Below are positions 46,484 through 57,369 of a DNA stretch of 64,000 bases, piece after piece. The position numbers and the translations under genes are program-made. Below the pieces are notes generated by a model. That model searched no databases, was not told the origin of the DNA, and saw nothing but the letters and a program-made list of their open reading frames with translations. Every line of letters starts with the position of its first letter. Position 1 is the first letter of the stretch. Source of the stretch: Siphonodentalium dalli (Eukaryota > Mollusca > Scaphopoda > Gadilida > Siphonodentaliidae); NCBI GenBank assembly GCA_032622095.1, contig CP136069.1, positions 122,624,126 through 122,688,125 of the forward strand, given 5' to 3'.

Positions 46484-48862
46484 TCAAGGTCTGAGTCTAG
46501 ATCGAACGAGCATATCTCTCAAACTGGGATTTTTCTTGTAGGCAATAATAACCCGTTTGTCGAGAGGCTCGGTCAATTTAGTGTTTAATAATGCAAAGTT
46601 TTTTCTGAAAATGTTTGCGATTTCAACATTTCTACGATTGTAGATCAGAGGAAAGCACAAGAAATTTCGAGAAACACCTTTGTAGTCAATGTTAAGTCCG
46701 AACGGAAGATATGTTTTAAGTACGCCCATCCAATGATTTTCGCGTTCTAGGCGTATTGAATCGGTTTGGTCTTCGTCGGCTAGAATTGGTGTCTGTTCTA
46801 TTGGCTGAAAGCTGAAATGGGATTTAATGTCATGATTAGATGAGTTGAAATGATCGGAAATTTGCATGTCGAGTTTTTTGCGAACACTGGAAAGATGATT
46901 AGACATTCTAACTTTGAGAGAGGTTTTTGTTTGTCCAACATATTGTATACGGCATCTTTTGCATGTGATTAAGTAAATTACATTTTTAGAATCACAATTA
47001 AGTTCGCTATGCATTTGATACGATATGCGTGTTTGTTCGCTGGTGAAAGTGTTACTAGTATTGATATATCCTATTGTATTGATGTAACATCGTTTTTTGT
47101 GACAAAATGAGGCTGAACCATTACCCAACACCGGCCGGTTGTGCCGTATCCTTGTTGGTTCAGTCGATGTTGGGTCATGGCGTGACGAGTTCAATTCTCT
47201 GAGAGTTTCGGACTTTACTTGGCGCAGTAATCTACTAGAGTAGCCGCGCGGTCGTAAAGCCTGGAAAAGCACTGAACAAGCTTGATTTAGGTCGCTTCTG
47301 TTCGTGCAGTTCCGGTGATATCGAATGATTTGAGATTTAATCAATCCATTGAAAAGTTTTGGCGGATGGAAAGATTTACGATGAAGTAGCTGGTGAGAAT
47401 CCGTTGGTTTCGTAAAAAGTTTTGTATCTAAAATGTTGCATGATGTAAATTGTGGGCCCTTAAATATTGTTAAATCAAGGAAATCAATGCTGGTTTGCGA
47501 TATTGATTCTTTGAGTTTGATTGATTCGTCATGACTGTTCAAGATGTCCAAGAACACCCTAAACTCATCCAGACCATGAGTCCAAATGATAAATATGTCG
47601 TCCAAGAATCTATAATAGGCTAATGGTTGTTTATCAGATTTGGCCAGGGCGCCTTTCTCCCACTCTACAACAAAAATTGAGGCAAAATTAGGACTAAACT
47701 TCTTGCCCATACTGCAGCCGGAGACCTGTAAATAATATCGTCCATTAAATTCAAAGTCATTCCCTTTAAGAGAAAGTTCTAATAATTGAAGTAGTTCATC
47801 TCCAGGTCTATGAGGATCATGGTGGAAATCAAATGCATTCTTAATTGACTTTAATCCGGCATCGATTCCAATATTTGTATACATAGATTCCACGTCGAGA
47901 CTAATTAGGTAAGCAGAAGATGGAACTTCAATTTTCGACAATTTAATGAGGAAGTCCTCCGTGTCTTTTAGATAGCTCGGATGGCGGGTAGCAATTGGTT
48001 TCAAATAGAAATCAATAAACTCCGAAATGTGGTACGACTCCGAAGCCACGTCGCTGATGATGGGGCGACCGGGTGGTGTGTATGGATTAGTCCAACAGCT
48101 CAAAGGTTTGTGTATTTTAGGTAGCAAATAAAATGTCCTATTATTGGATTCAGGTTTTGCAATTAGATACTGAACATGTTTTTTCTTTAAAACGTCCTGG
48201 TCCAGCAAGCTTTTGAGAATGAGATTGAATTTTAAAACATTGGATTTCCAAATTGGCCCATCCAATGGTTTGTAATATTTAGTGTTGCTTAATTGGCGCG
48301 TCGCTTCTAGAATGTAATTTTCTTTAGACATGATGACGAGCGAGCTGCCTTTGTCACAAGGTTTGATTACAATGTTTTTATTGCTGCGAAGAGTTTTTAG
48401 TGCAGTTCTTTCAACTTTAGTGAGGTTATCCTCGTTGTGAAATTTTGGTAAATTTGTGATGTCGGTTTTGACTAAGCCAGCGACCTCGGGAATGGAGTGG
48501 TCAATCTGGCGATCAGAGGGGGTCCATATCGAAGGTTCTTTAAATTGATCTTTTAAACCTGTCGAATTGCGAAAGAAATCAGCCATAGCTGTTACTTCCC
48601 TAAATTGCATGCTTGCTGGACCGCCGTTCATTTCCATGGCATACATAGAGTCTGGTAAAACCAATGTTCCATCCTCCGTCTCAACAACATGTGGTGTTTC
48701 TTTGAGATCGGGTGGGGTAGGAACAAAGGTTAGACCATACCTAAGTATTGATTTCTCACCAGCGCTCAGGGAAAGGTCGGGTACAAGATTGACTATCTCG
48801 GTGCCGAGACCGACTCTTTCCGCATGGCTGATGCCCTTCTGAGGAATTAGTTTAAATGACCT
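46484..48862 (-). CDS. Penelope-like reverse transcriptase with GIY-YIG endonuclease (ORF2)
   Basis: The frame is open from 48862 to the stop at 46484. Counting from a TTG at 48664, motifs are KPCDKGSSLVIM (101-112), LPKIHKP (181-187), motif A LDVESMYTN with Asp257 (256-264), and RFLDDIF with Asp355-356. A CX4C pair follows (521-526), then the GIY-YIG domain: NVIYLITCKRC (561-571), YVGQTKTSLKVRMSNH (575-590) and an acidic ERENHW (640-645). This is the diagnostic domain order of Penelope-like elements, which nick DNA and copy their RNA at the cut. The first ATG is 48646-48644. A conserved N-terminal stretch (SLSAGEKSILRYGLTFVPT) lies upstream of any ATG, so translation probably enters from ORF1 or by a non-ATG start. 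The frame is uninterrupted, so the copy is young or under constraint. Confidence 0.92.
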   Translation of the reverse strand, partial: RSFKLIPQKGISHAERVGLGTEIVNLVPDLSLSAGEKSILRYGLTFVPTPPDLKETPHVVETEDGTLVLPDSMYAMEMNGGPASMQFREVTAMADFFRNSTGLKDQFKEPSIWTPSDRQIDHSIPEVAGLVKTDITNLPKFHNEDNLTKVERTALKTLRSNKNIVIKPCDKGSSLVIMSKENYILEATRQLSNTKYYKPLDGPIWKSNVLKFNLILKSLLDQDVLKKKHVQYLIAKPESNNRTFYLLPKIHKPLSCWTNPYTPPGRPIISDVASESYHISEFIDFYLKPIATRHPSYLKDTEDFLIKLSKIEVPSSAYLISLDVESMYTNIGIDAGLKSIKNAFDFHHDPHRPGDELLQLLELSLKGNDFEFNGRYYLQVSGCSMGKKFSPNFASIFVVEWEKGALAKSDKQPLAYYRFLDDIFIIWTHGLDEFRVFLDILNSHDESIKLKESISQTSIDFLDLTIFKGPQFTSCNILDTKLFTKPTDSHQLLHRKSFHPPKLFNGLIKSQIIRYHRNCTNRSDLNQACSVLFQALRPRGYSSRLLRQVKSETLRELNSSRHDPTSTEPTRIRHNRPVLGNGSASFCHKKRCYINTIGYINTSNTFTSEQTRISYQMHSELNCDSKNVIYLITCKRCRIQYVGQTKTSLKVRMSNHLSSVRKKLDMQISDHFNSSNHDIKSHFSFQPIEQTPILADEDQTDSIRLERENHWMGVLKTYLPFGLNIDYKGVSRNFLCFPLIYNRRNVEIANIFRKNFALLNTKLTEPLDKRVIIAYKKNPSLRDMLVRSRLRP

Positions 48863-49934
48863 TTAAAGATGTTGGTCCAGCCTTGGTAGATTTTCGCCGC
48901 CGTCTGTGATGTCCAGTGGATGTTGTCATTCTCCACGTGAAAGTCGCGGGGGGGGTATTGCCTGTATGACCTTGAGGTTCTGTGTCTGACGAGCTTGGCT
49001 GTTAATGGCACGCAGAACATCCTGGTCCCTAGAATCTAAACTGAATGAGATATTTATTTCCTGAAAATGAAGTGTCGCATTAGGAAAAACTTTTCGGAAA
49101 TTACTAACCATGTTAGTTACCCTGCTTTTAGCTGTGGTGCCTGCTGTTTTGCCTTTGTCGTTGTCTGTCTTCCAGTCCTCTCGGTTGTTGATGCCAATGT
49201 TGATGATGACGTGTCGAGGTGTCTTTTCTGGCTTCGATTTCAGTTTGTGGGCCATGTTGCAGAAATGACCTAAATTGCCACCTGGGTAAGAAGCAATACA
49301 AACATTTTTGGGAGGATCGACATCGATCCGGGACACATTAGAAGAGCCTAAAATAACAACAGGGTTTTTTATCTGTTTAGGGAAGGACCAATCCTTCTTA
49401 GGGCCAGGTTGACGAAATTTATAAAAATTTGGATACCTTAGGTGATGTTGATAATACCTCGGCATACGATGGTGATGATGTTGAAATCGCTGGCGATGTC
49501 ATCGAAGCAATGGAACCAACAGGCGAAGGAGGGCTGGAAGAGATGTGCTTTGGTGGTGTTGTTTTCTTGGCTGGTGAATTTTGAAGTGATGTATTTGGTG
49601 GAGTGGACATGCGTGACGTCCGTGGTTTTGGTGCAGGTCTCTGTGGCTGTGGTGTGGCTTTGACGCGTTTTGGTGTGGATCTCACAGACGACGACGTTGT
49701 CTGATCCCTGCCTGGACTATCCTGAAATTGAAGCTGGCGAGCGATTAGTGGGGGAGGGGAGGGTGACCGACCACGTTTGTTTGTATGAGTTTGGACGCCA
49801 ACTCGTGTACCTATCGAGGACTGAAGATTACCACAGATGCTCAAGAACTTTGATTTTGTCTCATTGGTTAATTTGGTGCCAAAATTCTTCAGTCCCCATT
49901 TTAATGCCGTGTCACGTGCTCGGTCGAAGTCAAG

Positions 49935-49936
<2 letters not shown>
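48847..49936 (-). pseudogene. Penelope ORF1: Pro/Ser-rich region plus SGNH/GDSL-esterase-like domain, two frameshifts
   Basis: The first part (about 49936-49419) starts TLDFDRARDTALKWGLKNFG and becomes Ser/Pro/Lys-rich. The second part is read in the next frame (49465-48926). It has VVILGSSNVSRI (block I, Ser nucleophile), PGGNLGHF (block II) and VIINIGINN (block III). The last block, with an Asp-x-x-His-Trp, is readable at about 48912-48898 only in a third frame, which stops at 48849-48847. Each frame change sits in a homopolymer (T5 near 49424, C8 at 48949-48956), consistent with two one-base insertions or base-call errors. SGNH-type domains are known in ORF1 of CR1-like LINEs and have been reported in some large Penelope relatives. 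A role in lipid, RNP or membrane association is inference. Confidence 0.75.

Positions 49937-49991
<55 letters not shown>
49937..49991. repeat. (TA)n microsatellite at the 5' edge of the Penelope element
   Basis: An uninterrupted TA run of about 55 bp. Open frames read through it as Tyr-Ile repeats, which is an artefact. Confidence 0.9.
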
Positions 49992-49999
<8 letters not shown>

Positions 50000-50180
50000 G
50001 TGGGTACTTCATAGAATCGAAAACGCGTGTGGGAACGGGCATCCCCACGGCAATGTCGGCTTATAAGACATCTTTACTACACATGACAGCCGATGGACAA
50101 TTGGTCTCTATATATGTACCAAAATTACGCCGCGTTGGTGACTGGGAAATTCCAGGGAATGCCGATTGAGCTCAAACTTG
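49992..50180 (+). mobile_element. Fragment of a C-type Helitron
   Basis: GTACTTCATAGAATC.AAAACGCGTGT and, further on, GGGAAATTCCAGGGAATGCC with GATTGAGCTCAAACTTGCT match unit C (24680-25160, 37210-37680). A large internal part is missing and no 3' CTAG end is present. Confidence 0.7.
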
Positions 50181-50918
50181 CTTAAGCATAATTGACTTAT
50201 GCGTTATCATAATACATTGGAATTATATTAAGAGCAATAATTTCATCGGCTGTCTTACCTTATATGTATATTTGTATAATCTGATGTATGTTAACTTACT
50301 GGCATTAGTAATGTGGTTGCATCCATTTCAGCTTGAGTATGTGGAGTTCAATGGGGGTGTATATGAATTACGGTTAAGCGCAACTCATTTACGCTTCAGT
50401 GGATTTCATTTACACTTAAGCGCAATTGAAATGAATTATGCTTAAGCAAATACATGTACCTATCTCCAACTGGTTTCCTCAGTCTGAACATCCATCCTAG
50501 TATGGGATCTGGGTGGAGTCCTCACCTATGTTTGAGTAATGTTTTATGGCCTGAGTTAATTTGAGTTTAGAGCAAATCACATGGGAGTCTTTTTTACATT
50601 TATTATTTATTTTATATAGAAGGTGAGAAAAACCTACCTCTTACCATCTATACACCAGTCCGTTCCAGCGTTGCACCTGACATCGCATATCAGAGTTACC
50701 ATTCGTGCTATTCACACATACATCAGTGAGGGTCAGATTTGATGAAGTGTTGATGGCGACGTTTCGACTATATATATATCCGTTCGCCAGATTCCATAAT
50801 TTGAGTAGATGTCGGAGCTGGGTATATCGAAAAATATACGACAATGCTTCTTTGTGACCAACAACTAACCATCTATGTTGCTGAATTCCCTTCTAATTAT
50901 AACTAAAGTAAATATCGC

Positions 50919-50967
<49 letters not shown>

Positions 50968-52203
50968 AGTGTCCGAATAGATGGTTGAAGAGCGACTGTT
51001 CGTTTCCGGAACGAGATGTACTCAAATCCATCTCGTCTCGTGGTGAAATGGCACATTCGACAACCTATATTATTCAAATCAGCTGACATACGAGTCCCAT
51101 ATGTTCTTGAATTTTGAAGAATGATATACCCGATAAGAAGCTGCATAATTGTCCCGTATCGATGGGGTCGCATGCATGGTTGTAGAATCGTGATGTAAAG
51201 GACTCTTCTATAATTGAACAGATTTTATCAGTCGAATTTATTTGCCTGAAAAAATTAGCGTCTAAACGAATAATCTATACATGTCCATGGGTATACTGAT
51301 AAAGTTTCGCTCCCCAGGCACTAGCTGTGTTGCTGTTATTATATATAACTGCTACTATACCAACCGTTCCATTCTGTTAAAATAAATTAAAGCCATTAAA
51401 AAAATTTCTGTCGATTTCGTAGTACAGATTGCAACATAAAACTATGAGATGCGCGGCTGTATCGTCGTAGAAGCGCGGTTGGCAACACAGAACTCCATGG
51501 AACTCAACAAAATCAATGAACATTCCTTATATTTACACTCAACTGGCAATCCAAAAGAACATATTTACGATAGTTACGCCGCGCTGTAATATCAATGCAT
51601 TCGTTTAAATATTGTAGCATGCAGCGTTACCCGGCGTTAAAGTAATGTGAAACACTCGGTGTTGGGAATCTGATTGAAGTAAATGTTATATATCCAAAAT
51701 GGACATCACAACGTCATTCTTACATAAATGTAATGGCTTATGCAGTGACTCACTTTGGCAGAATGACTGTCATTTGTTTGTCGCGATTAATTCATCATGA
51801 GATAAGCAGTAAGCTGACCCGGCGTTTCCAGTTTAAAATGATGACTGATGTGGAACACTCCGTATGGAGATATTTTATGGGAATAGTGAACACTCTTGCG
51901 CTAAGTAATTATATCCCCCCCCCCGAAACGTTTGGGATGACTACACTATAATCAGCATGTCAGTCCGGATATCCTCAAAATATATGAAAAACACAATGGT
52001 CGTCTTTTAATTTTGCGAACTGATGTGCTTATGATGTTCATGTTTTGATTTAAAATAAAACATATTTAAAACAAACAAACAAATAAAACGCCATTTTTAC
52101 CATGTCAACTGTACGAATTAAAAAATGATGACATCTAAAGTACGCGCAGTAACTGTTGTAAATAAATAAATACTTCTTTATTGGTGGGACGAATTGATCG
52201 CGT
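50181..52203. other. Non-coding DNA with one repeat pair member
   Basis: It contains short CTTAAGCGCAA words (50370-50440), a (TA)n run (50930-50960) and the inverted repeat at 51342-51497. Minus-strand frames at 50641-50844 and 50865-51173 have some mixed composition but no recognisable domain or splice support, so I do not call them. Confidence 0.45.
51342..51497 (-). repeat. Right member of the inverted dispersed pair
   Basis: Reverse-complement relative of 45768-45913. It includes the ATTTCTGTCGATTTCGTAG and GTAGAAGCGCGGTTGGCAAC words. Confidence 0.75.
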
Positions 52204-52715
52204 TAAAGGCACGTGCGGCCTTAATTGTCGAAAATATTCATATTTGTTCCAAACACCGTAAACAGAAAAACATTCAAACGCATACAGTTTCGTTCGTATA
52301 TACCATGACCATCGCGTAAACAGCATGTTATCATAAAGACGTACTATAGTTTACCTAAGCTAGAGCCTGATTGTTTTACAGAAGACAGCACAATGCTGCT
52401 GGCTAATCACACACAAATGGCATAAACGCTCTTTATTAGTTCCATATCAGGTATTCACCCACAAAGAACGCTCTTTATGTTTACCATCATAATATAAACA
52501 AACACCAGAAAAGTAACTTTTTATGCGTTTGTTTACATAACAATGGTCAAACATATGACCATAACATACTGTTTATGCGATATTTCTTATTTGTATACGG
52601 ACAAAGTCTATCTACATTTTGATGTTCTTTCTGTTTGTGACGGTTTTTGACGGGTGGAGATATTTTCACAGCATACCCACCGCCAAGGCCAACCGTGTCT
52701 TTAAACAAAATGACA
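52204..52715 (+). repeat. Copy of the region upstream of the P2X7-like exon
   Basis: It is closely similar to 17405-17925, including TTTATGCGATATTTCTTAT and GACGGGTGGARATATTTTCACAG. After GGCCAACCGT the two diverge, so the P2X7-like coding part is absent here. It is either a shared mobile repeat or a copied 5' end. Confidence 0.8.
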
Positions 52716-52879
52716 ATCACTCCGGCAAGGTGACCGTACTGACCGAGCCACTACTTATAATGTATAATAATGGACACCTGGTTATCATATATCCACAAAG
52801 AAACAGATGTTTTAAAGAAGTGTCCAGGTTTCCCCCTGCTCATAGTGATATGAGTTACAGTAAAGTAATTCGATTGATA

Positions 52880-53240
52880 GCTCCATCGAACGGATTTGCA
52901 GATGCAGGCGAGAATTAAAAACATTCTGGGCTCTGGTTGGTTAATAGCAGTTTTGATATTTAAACATGTGAAACACATGCAATAACTCCTCTTGAAAAAT
53001 CAGACGCCAAACGAAACATTGGCAAACATTGTAAAGCACGTGCATGGTTCCTAGTTTGAATTGTTTTGTTGTGAGGCAAAAAATGTCAATATTTTTTCAT
53101 GCAATTCTGACTCTAAATTATAAATCCGAAACTTAAAGGTACATCCCATGCCCGACTATATGATTTTTTTCAAGTAGAAACTTTGCGCAGATGCCAATCC
53201 TGGTGATCATGTACTCGTGTATCACAATTCGTGGATACTC
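52880..53240 (+). repeat. First copy of a 360-bp direct repeat
   Basis: CTGGGCTCTGGTTGGTTAAT through ATCACAATTCGTGGAT recurs at 54485-54845 with modest divergence. It is non-coding. Confidence 0.8.
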
Positions 53241-54484
53241 ATTTTTTTCTTATTTGAGCCCAGTGACGGGTTTCGTATCAATATTGACCAACAAACAGTT
53301 CGGGAACTTGTACCACGGGGCATCTAATATTATTTGAATCGGCGTCAATGAGAAGCCAATATTAACCAATCTGGGTGAATTTTGCTTCCAATTTTCACCT
53401 CGAAAATCTGTTTGAGTAATTTTTGAGCCCATTTATGTACCTTTAATGAATGTCATGGTATCCAGTAACGTGCTGTACATCGCTGGTCAATACAACACTG
53501 GATCAGATGCATTAGCCGAGCCATAAGAGCGAACTACATCGTTAGCTGTGGCCAGTCACTCAAATTTGATGTAATACAGGACCAGCGCGGGGTTAAGTCA
53601 CGATCAATGGGTCTATTTTAGGTGGTTTATCGACAAAAATGCAACACAACGGTGTGTTTGGGTGATGGCTGTTTTTATGCACATACATGTTAGCAAAAAA
53701 TCATTCTTCTGCACTCAAAACTTCAGTTCTATGCCAAAATCGCATTGACTGGAACTTTAATAGAATTGAATACTTTATCGACATGGACCTTACATGACTT
53801 ATTGTCTATTTTTCGTGTTCATTTTAAGATATGTTTTGTTGCAACTGTAGGCAGGGTGGGGTCGGGAAAGGGTTAATCAGTTAATACGACGAAACAAATT
53901 CATGGATAGAGATTGTGCATTTTATTTCGAAATGCGAAGAGACCAGGGACCGATTTGTATCGTTTTCAGGTCATTGACACTGTTGTTACTTTAGGTTACA
54001 GTAAAGTAACCGATTCGATTGGTGGTTATAAGCAACTAAATACATGAAATTATGCCCCTTGGCATTTGTGTAGGGAAACTCGAGTCAGCATAAAAAAATA
54101 CCGGCAGCTGAATGGTGTATAATATCTTCGGTTGTTTAATGTGAAAGAAAAAAGAAATTAATAGGCTATGTTAATTCCTCGGCCATTTGTGTGGGATTGT
54201 TCGTCACGCGGCTACATTGGTCGCCAAATTTGGTAGGGGTGGGGGTATTTTTCTATATTAAAATTTTGTGCACAAAAGGGGATAGTTGTGGAAATGCCAA
54301 TTTATTTCCAGGAATAAGTATGGTGAGGCACCATTTCTTTTTCGACAACTTATGTCCGACATGGAGTTCTACACGCAAAAGTATTTAAAGTTTGGCTCAG
54401 TAGGGCAATGAATCGTGGGGATGGCTTAACCCTAACACTGTCGCTTATGGGAAATATTCAGTTGATTGTAACCTGGTAGCGCCC
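53241..54484. other. Non-coding DNA
   Basis: TTACAGTAAAGTAA occurs at about 52856 and 53997, hinting that the flanking direct repeat was once longer. No gene is recognised. Confidence 0.4.
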
Positions 54485-54845
54485 TCCAATGGATTTTGCG
54501 GCAAGATGCAGAAGAGAATTTAAAAAAATCTGGGCTCTGGTTGGTTAATAGTAGTTTTGAATCTTTGATATATAAACATAAAATAGATGTAATCACTCCT
54601 CTTGAAATTTCAGACGCCAAACGAAACATCGGCACATTGCAAAGCACGTAGTTCCAAGTTTGAATTGTTTTGGTGTGAGGTAAAAAATGTCAATATTTTG
54701 TTCATGAAATTCTGACTCTTAGTTCATAAATCCTAAAATTAAAGGTACATTCCATGCCCGATGATATATTTCGTTCATGCAGAAACTTTGCGCCGATCCC
54801 AATCCTGGTGACATGTATCATTTATCACAATTCGTGGATGCTACG
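54485..54845 (+). repeat. Second copy of the 360-bp direct repeat
   Basis: See 52880-53240. The copies start about 1.6 kb apart. Confidence 0.8.
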
Positions 54846-54954
54846 CATGCCATTATATGTTAACACTGATGCCTAATAATGGGAAATGATTACTTCACTT
54901 TAACGTATACTGGCGATACTATTCCCAGTTTAAAAGAAATGTTGCTATATCTGT

Positions 54955-56440
54955 GATATATTTGCGAATGAATATATTTCTGTCTGTGTGTCTGCGATCC
55001 ATATAAATCACGGGGAACCATCTATATGACGCCAAAGGGGTCTAACAGGGTTGATTTTTCTTGAGGAAGACAATGGTGCGATTATAAATTTTTAAAGTGA
55101 CGCAAAAAGGGGGAGGGGCAGCAAAACAATTGTCGCCGATTTCCACCAAACTTATACATAATCATCTCCATGATGTGAGGAATCTAATGTTGTCGTTTAA
55201 AAATGTCAAAAGTGGAGCCGTTCGAGTCAGCGGTGCACGGAACGGGAAAGGGGCACCAAAATTGATATAGATACTTTAGCGCCGATTTCCATCAAATTGA
55301 TACACATTCTTCTCCATTATACAATGATTCTAATGATCTAATCGTGTGACTCAAAGACGCCAAATTGGTGTCGTTTGGATGAGAGGTGTGGGGGGGAGCA
55401 CTAAATGTGATAAGAATTTGTTTAGTCGCCAATTGCCACCAAACTTATACATACGAATTTCCATGATATCAGGAGTCAAATTGTGTGGAGTCATTCGAGT
55501 CAGGGGTGTACTGAAGGGGAGAGGGGACCAAAATTGATGAACATATTTTAGCCCCGATTTCCACCAAATTCATACACATTCTTATCCATGATACGATGAC
55601 TCTAATCGTGTGATTAAAGTGCCGTTTGTGTAAGAGATATAGGGTGCATTGGGATTCTAAATTTGATAATAATTTGTTTAGTCGCCGATAACCACAAAAC
55701 TTATTCATAATCATCTTCATGATATCATGAGTCTAATTGTGTGGTTTAAAGATGTAAAAAAGTGAGGCCGTTCGAGTCAGTAGTGCATAGAGGGGAGAGG
55801 GCTGCCAACATCAACATTGATCAAACATATTTTAACGCCGATTTCCACCAAATTGATATGTTCCGTGATAAGTGAATTTAAAGACGCCAAATTAGTGCCG
55901 GTTGGGTGGGAGATCAGGGCACTAAATTTGATGCGAAATACTTTAGTCACCGATTTCCTCCAATTTTATATATATTCATCTGCATAATGAGTATAAGTAT
56001 TTGGTTTAAAGATGTCAAAAGTGGCGCCGTTTGAATCTGAATAGGAATGGGAGGGTCACCAAAAACTGATATAAATAAGCTTAGCGCCAATTTCCACAAA
56101 TTCATGCACGTTCTTCTCCAATGATACGAGTAATCAAATGTCTGTGTTCTATATAACTTCACGGGGGACCATCTAGGTGGCACCAAAAGGTCTATCAGGA
56201 GTAATATTTTACGGGGAAGATGGTGATTACAATTTTCTAAACTGACGCCGTTGGTGTCATGGGCAAACATGGGGAGGGAAGCAAAGCAAAAATTATGAAA
56301 TATTTTTGTCGCCAATTTCCAACAAACTGATACATAATCATCTCCATAATATGGCACCGTTCGAGTCAGGGATGCACGAAGAGATCGAGGGTACCGACAT
56401 TGATAAAATAAACAATGTTTAGCGCCGATGTCCACCGTAG
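54955..56440 (+). repeat. Degenerate tandem repeat, about ten blocks of roughly 140 bp
   Basis: Blocks are marked by GCCGATTTCCACCAAA-like words near 55136, 55281, 55425, 55552, 55681, 55834, 55945, 56081, 56309 and 56422. Each is followed by an ATACATA..ATCTCCATGAT stretch. Two alternating block types suggest a dimer of about 270 bp. The word resembles GCCGATTTCGATGAAACTT of Helitron F, and a TATATTTCTGTCTGTGTGTC stretch precedes it, so it may be an old Helitron interior. A minus-strand frame at 55947-56465 is made of these blocks and is not a gene. Confidence 0.7.
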
Positions 56441-57252
56441 TTAAAAAAATAGCATTTTTTCCCAATCAACATATTTATCAACAGTTAATTAAGATTAATT
56501 TAGATATACAAATTATATCACTTAGTTTTGTACTGTGCTTAACTTAATATTCCATATTATATACCATTTGGAAGAGGAACTAAAAATACCAGAGTAAATT
56601 TGGTGAAAAAACCAGGCTGATGAGGGAGTGAGTCTTGAAAAAAATAATTTCCGCTACCTGACCACCCACCCCACCCGCTGAACAAATTTTGTATCCCTTT
56701 CCTGGCCAATATTTTTGGACCCCCCCCCTAAAATATTACATAAATCAGAATACCTGGTATGTCATAACTGCTTCGCTAAGTCAAATATATCCATAAATTT
56801 GGACGAACTGCAATGTTTATCAAGAAAACACAATGTAAATTGTTGGTTTTTGAAGAAGCAAGCCAGTTGCATGTATGCAATATATATGTACAATAACTAG
56901 GCATAGAGCAATCTAGTGAAATGCAATGATAACCGCCATAAAATGTCAGTTTTCTCACGTGCGCACATGTTCATGGGTCTCCAACCCGGTGTCCATGCAG
57001 CGCTCTCCTCTCACTGATATGGGCATATCATACACAGAAATGATGCAACAGTTAAGCACGGTACAAACCTATACTTTATATAATTCGTATATCTAAAAGT
57101 CTCCTAATTAATAGTTGATAAATATGTTGATTGGATAAATATTGCATCACACATTTTTTCCGACCTCAAACCAAAGTACCAAACACCCACCCGCGCTATG
57201 TCTGGAATTGTTCTGCAGACCCAAACTTGGCTGATGATTATTGGGGCAATTA
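56441..57252. other. AT-rich non-coding DNA
   Basis: Nothing recognised. Confidence 0.4.
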
Positions 57253-57369
57253 CAGTAATGCTGTAATTAATCGACCTCTTAACCACAGCATAATTATGGG
57301 TAACTTTTCAGGATTTAGTCACCCATAATTCTGCTGTGGTTAAGAGGTCGATAAATTAGAGCATTTCTG
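57253..57369. mobile_element. Short complete mariner-type MITE
   Basis: 117 bp, palindromic, CAGTAATGCTGTAATTAATC ... GAGCATTTCTG, flanked by TA (57251-57252 and 57370-57371). It has lost the central GGCTTGTTGCCATTCA part of the longer copies. Confidence 0.82.

Larger units (their letters stand above)
46141..49936 (-). mobile_element. Penelope-like element, 5' end lost in a (TA)n tract
   Basis: It comprises ORF1 (SGNH-like), a 14-bp frame overlap, ORF2 (RT plus GIY-YIG) and a 3' region with tandem repeats. Both ends are (TA)n: 46142-46165 and 49937-49991. Terminal repeats (pLTRs) of the kind usual for this class are not evident, so the copy is probably incomplete. Confidence 0.8.

Noticed and set aside
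49419-50048. ATG at 50048 as the real start of Penelope ORF1
   Set aside because: The first 37 residues come from a Helitron fragment and the (TA)n tract; the element's own coding begins near 49934.
50641-51173. Minus-strand frames as exons of a host gene
   Set aside because: The composition is not clearly repeat-like, but there is no domain, no conserved motif and no clear splice sites, and one frame runs into a (TA)n tract.
55947-56465. 172-codon minus-strand frame as a gene
   Set aside because: It is composed of the diverged 140-bp tandem blocks and shows no domain.
56617-56640. Hammerhead ribozyme core (CTGATGA ... GAAA), which some Penelope elements carry
   Set aside because: The stem II between the boxes would pair only through wobble pairs, stems I and III are not evident, and the site is far from the Penelope element. 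I found no convincing core inside 46.1-49.9 kb.
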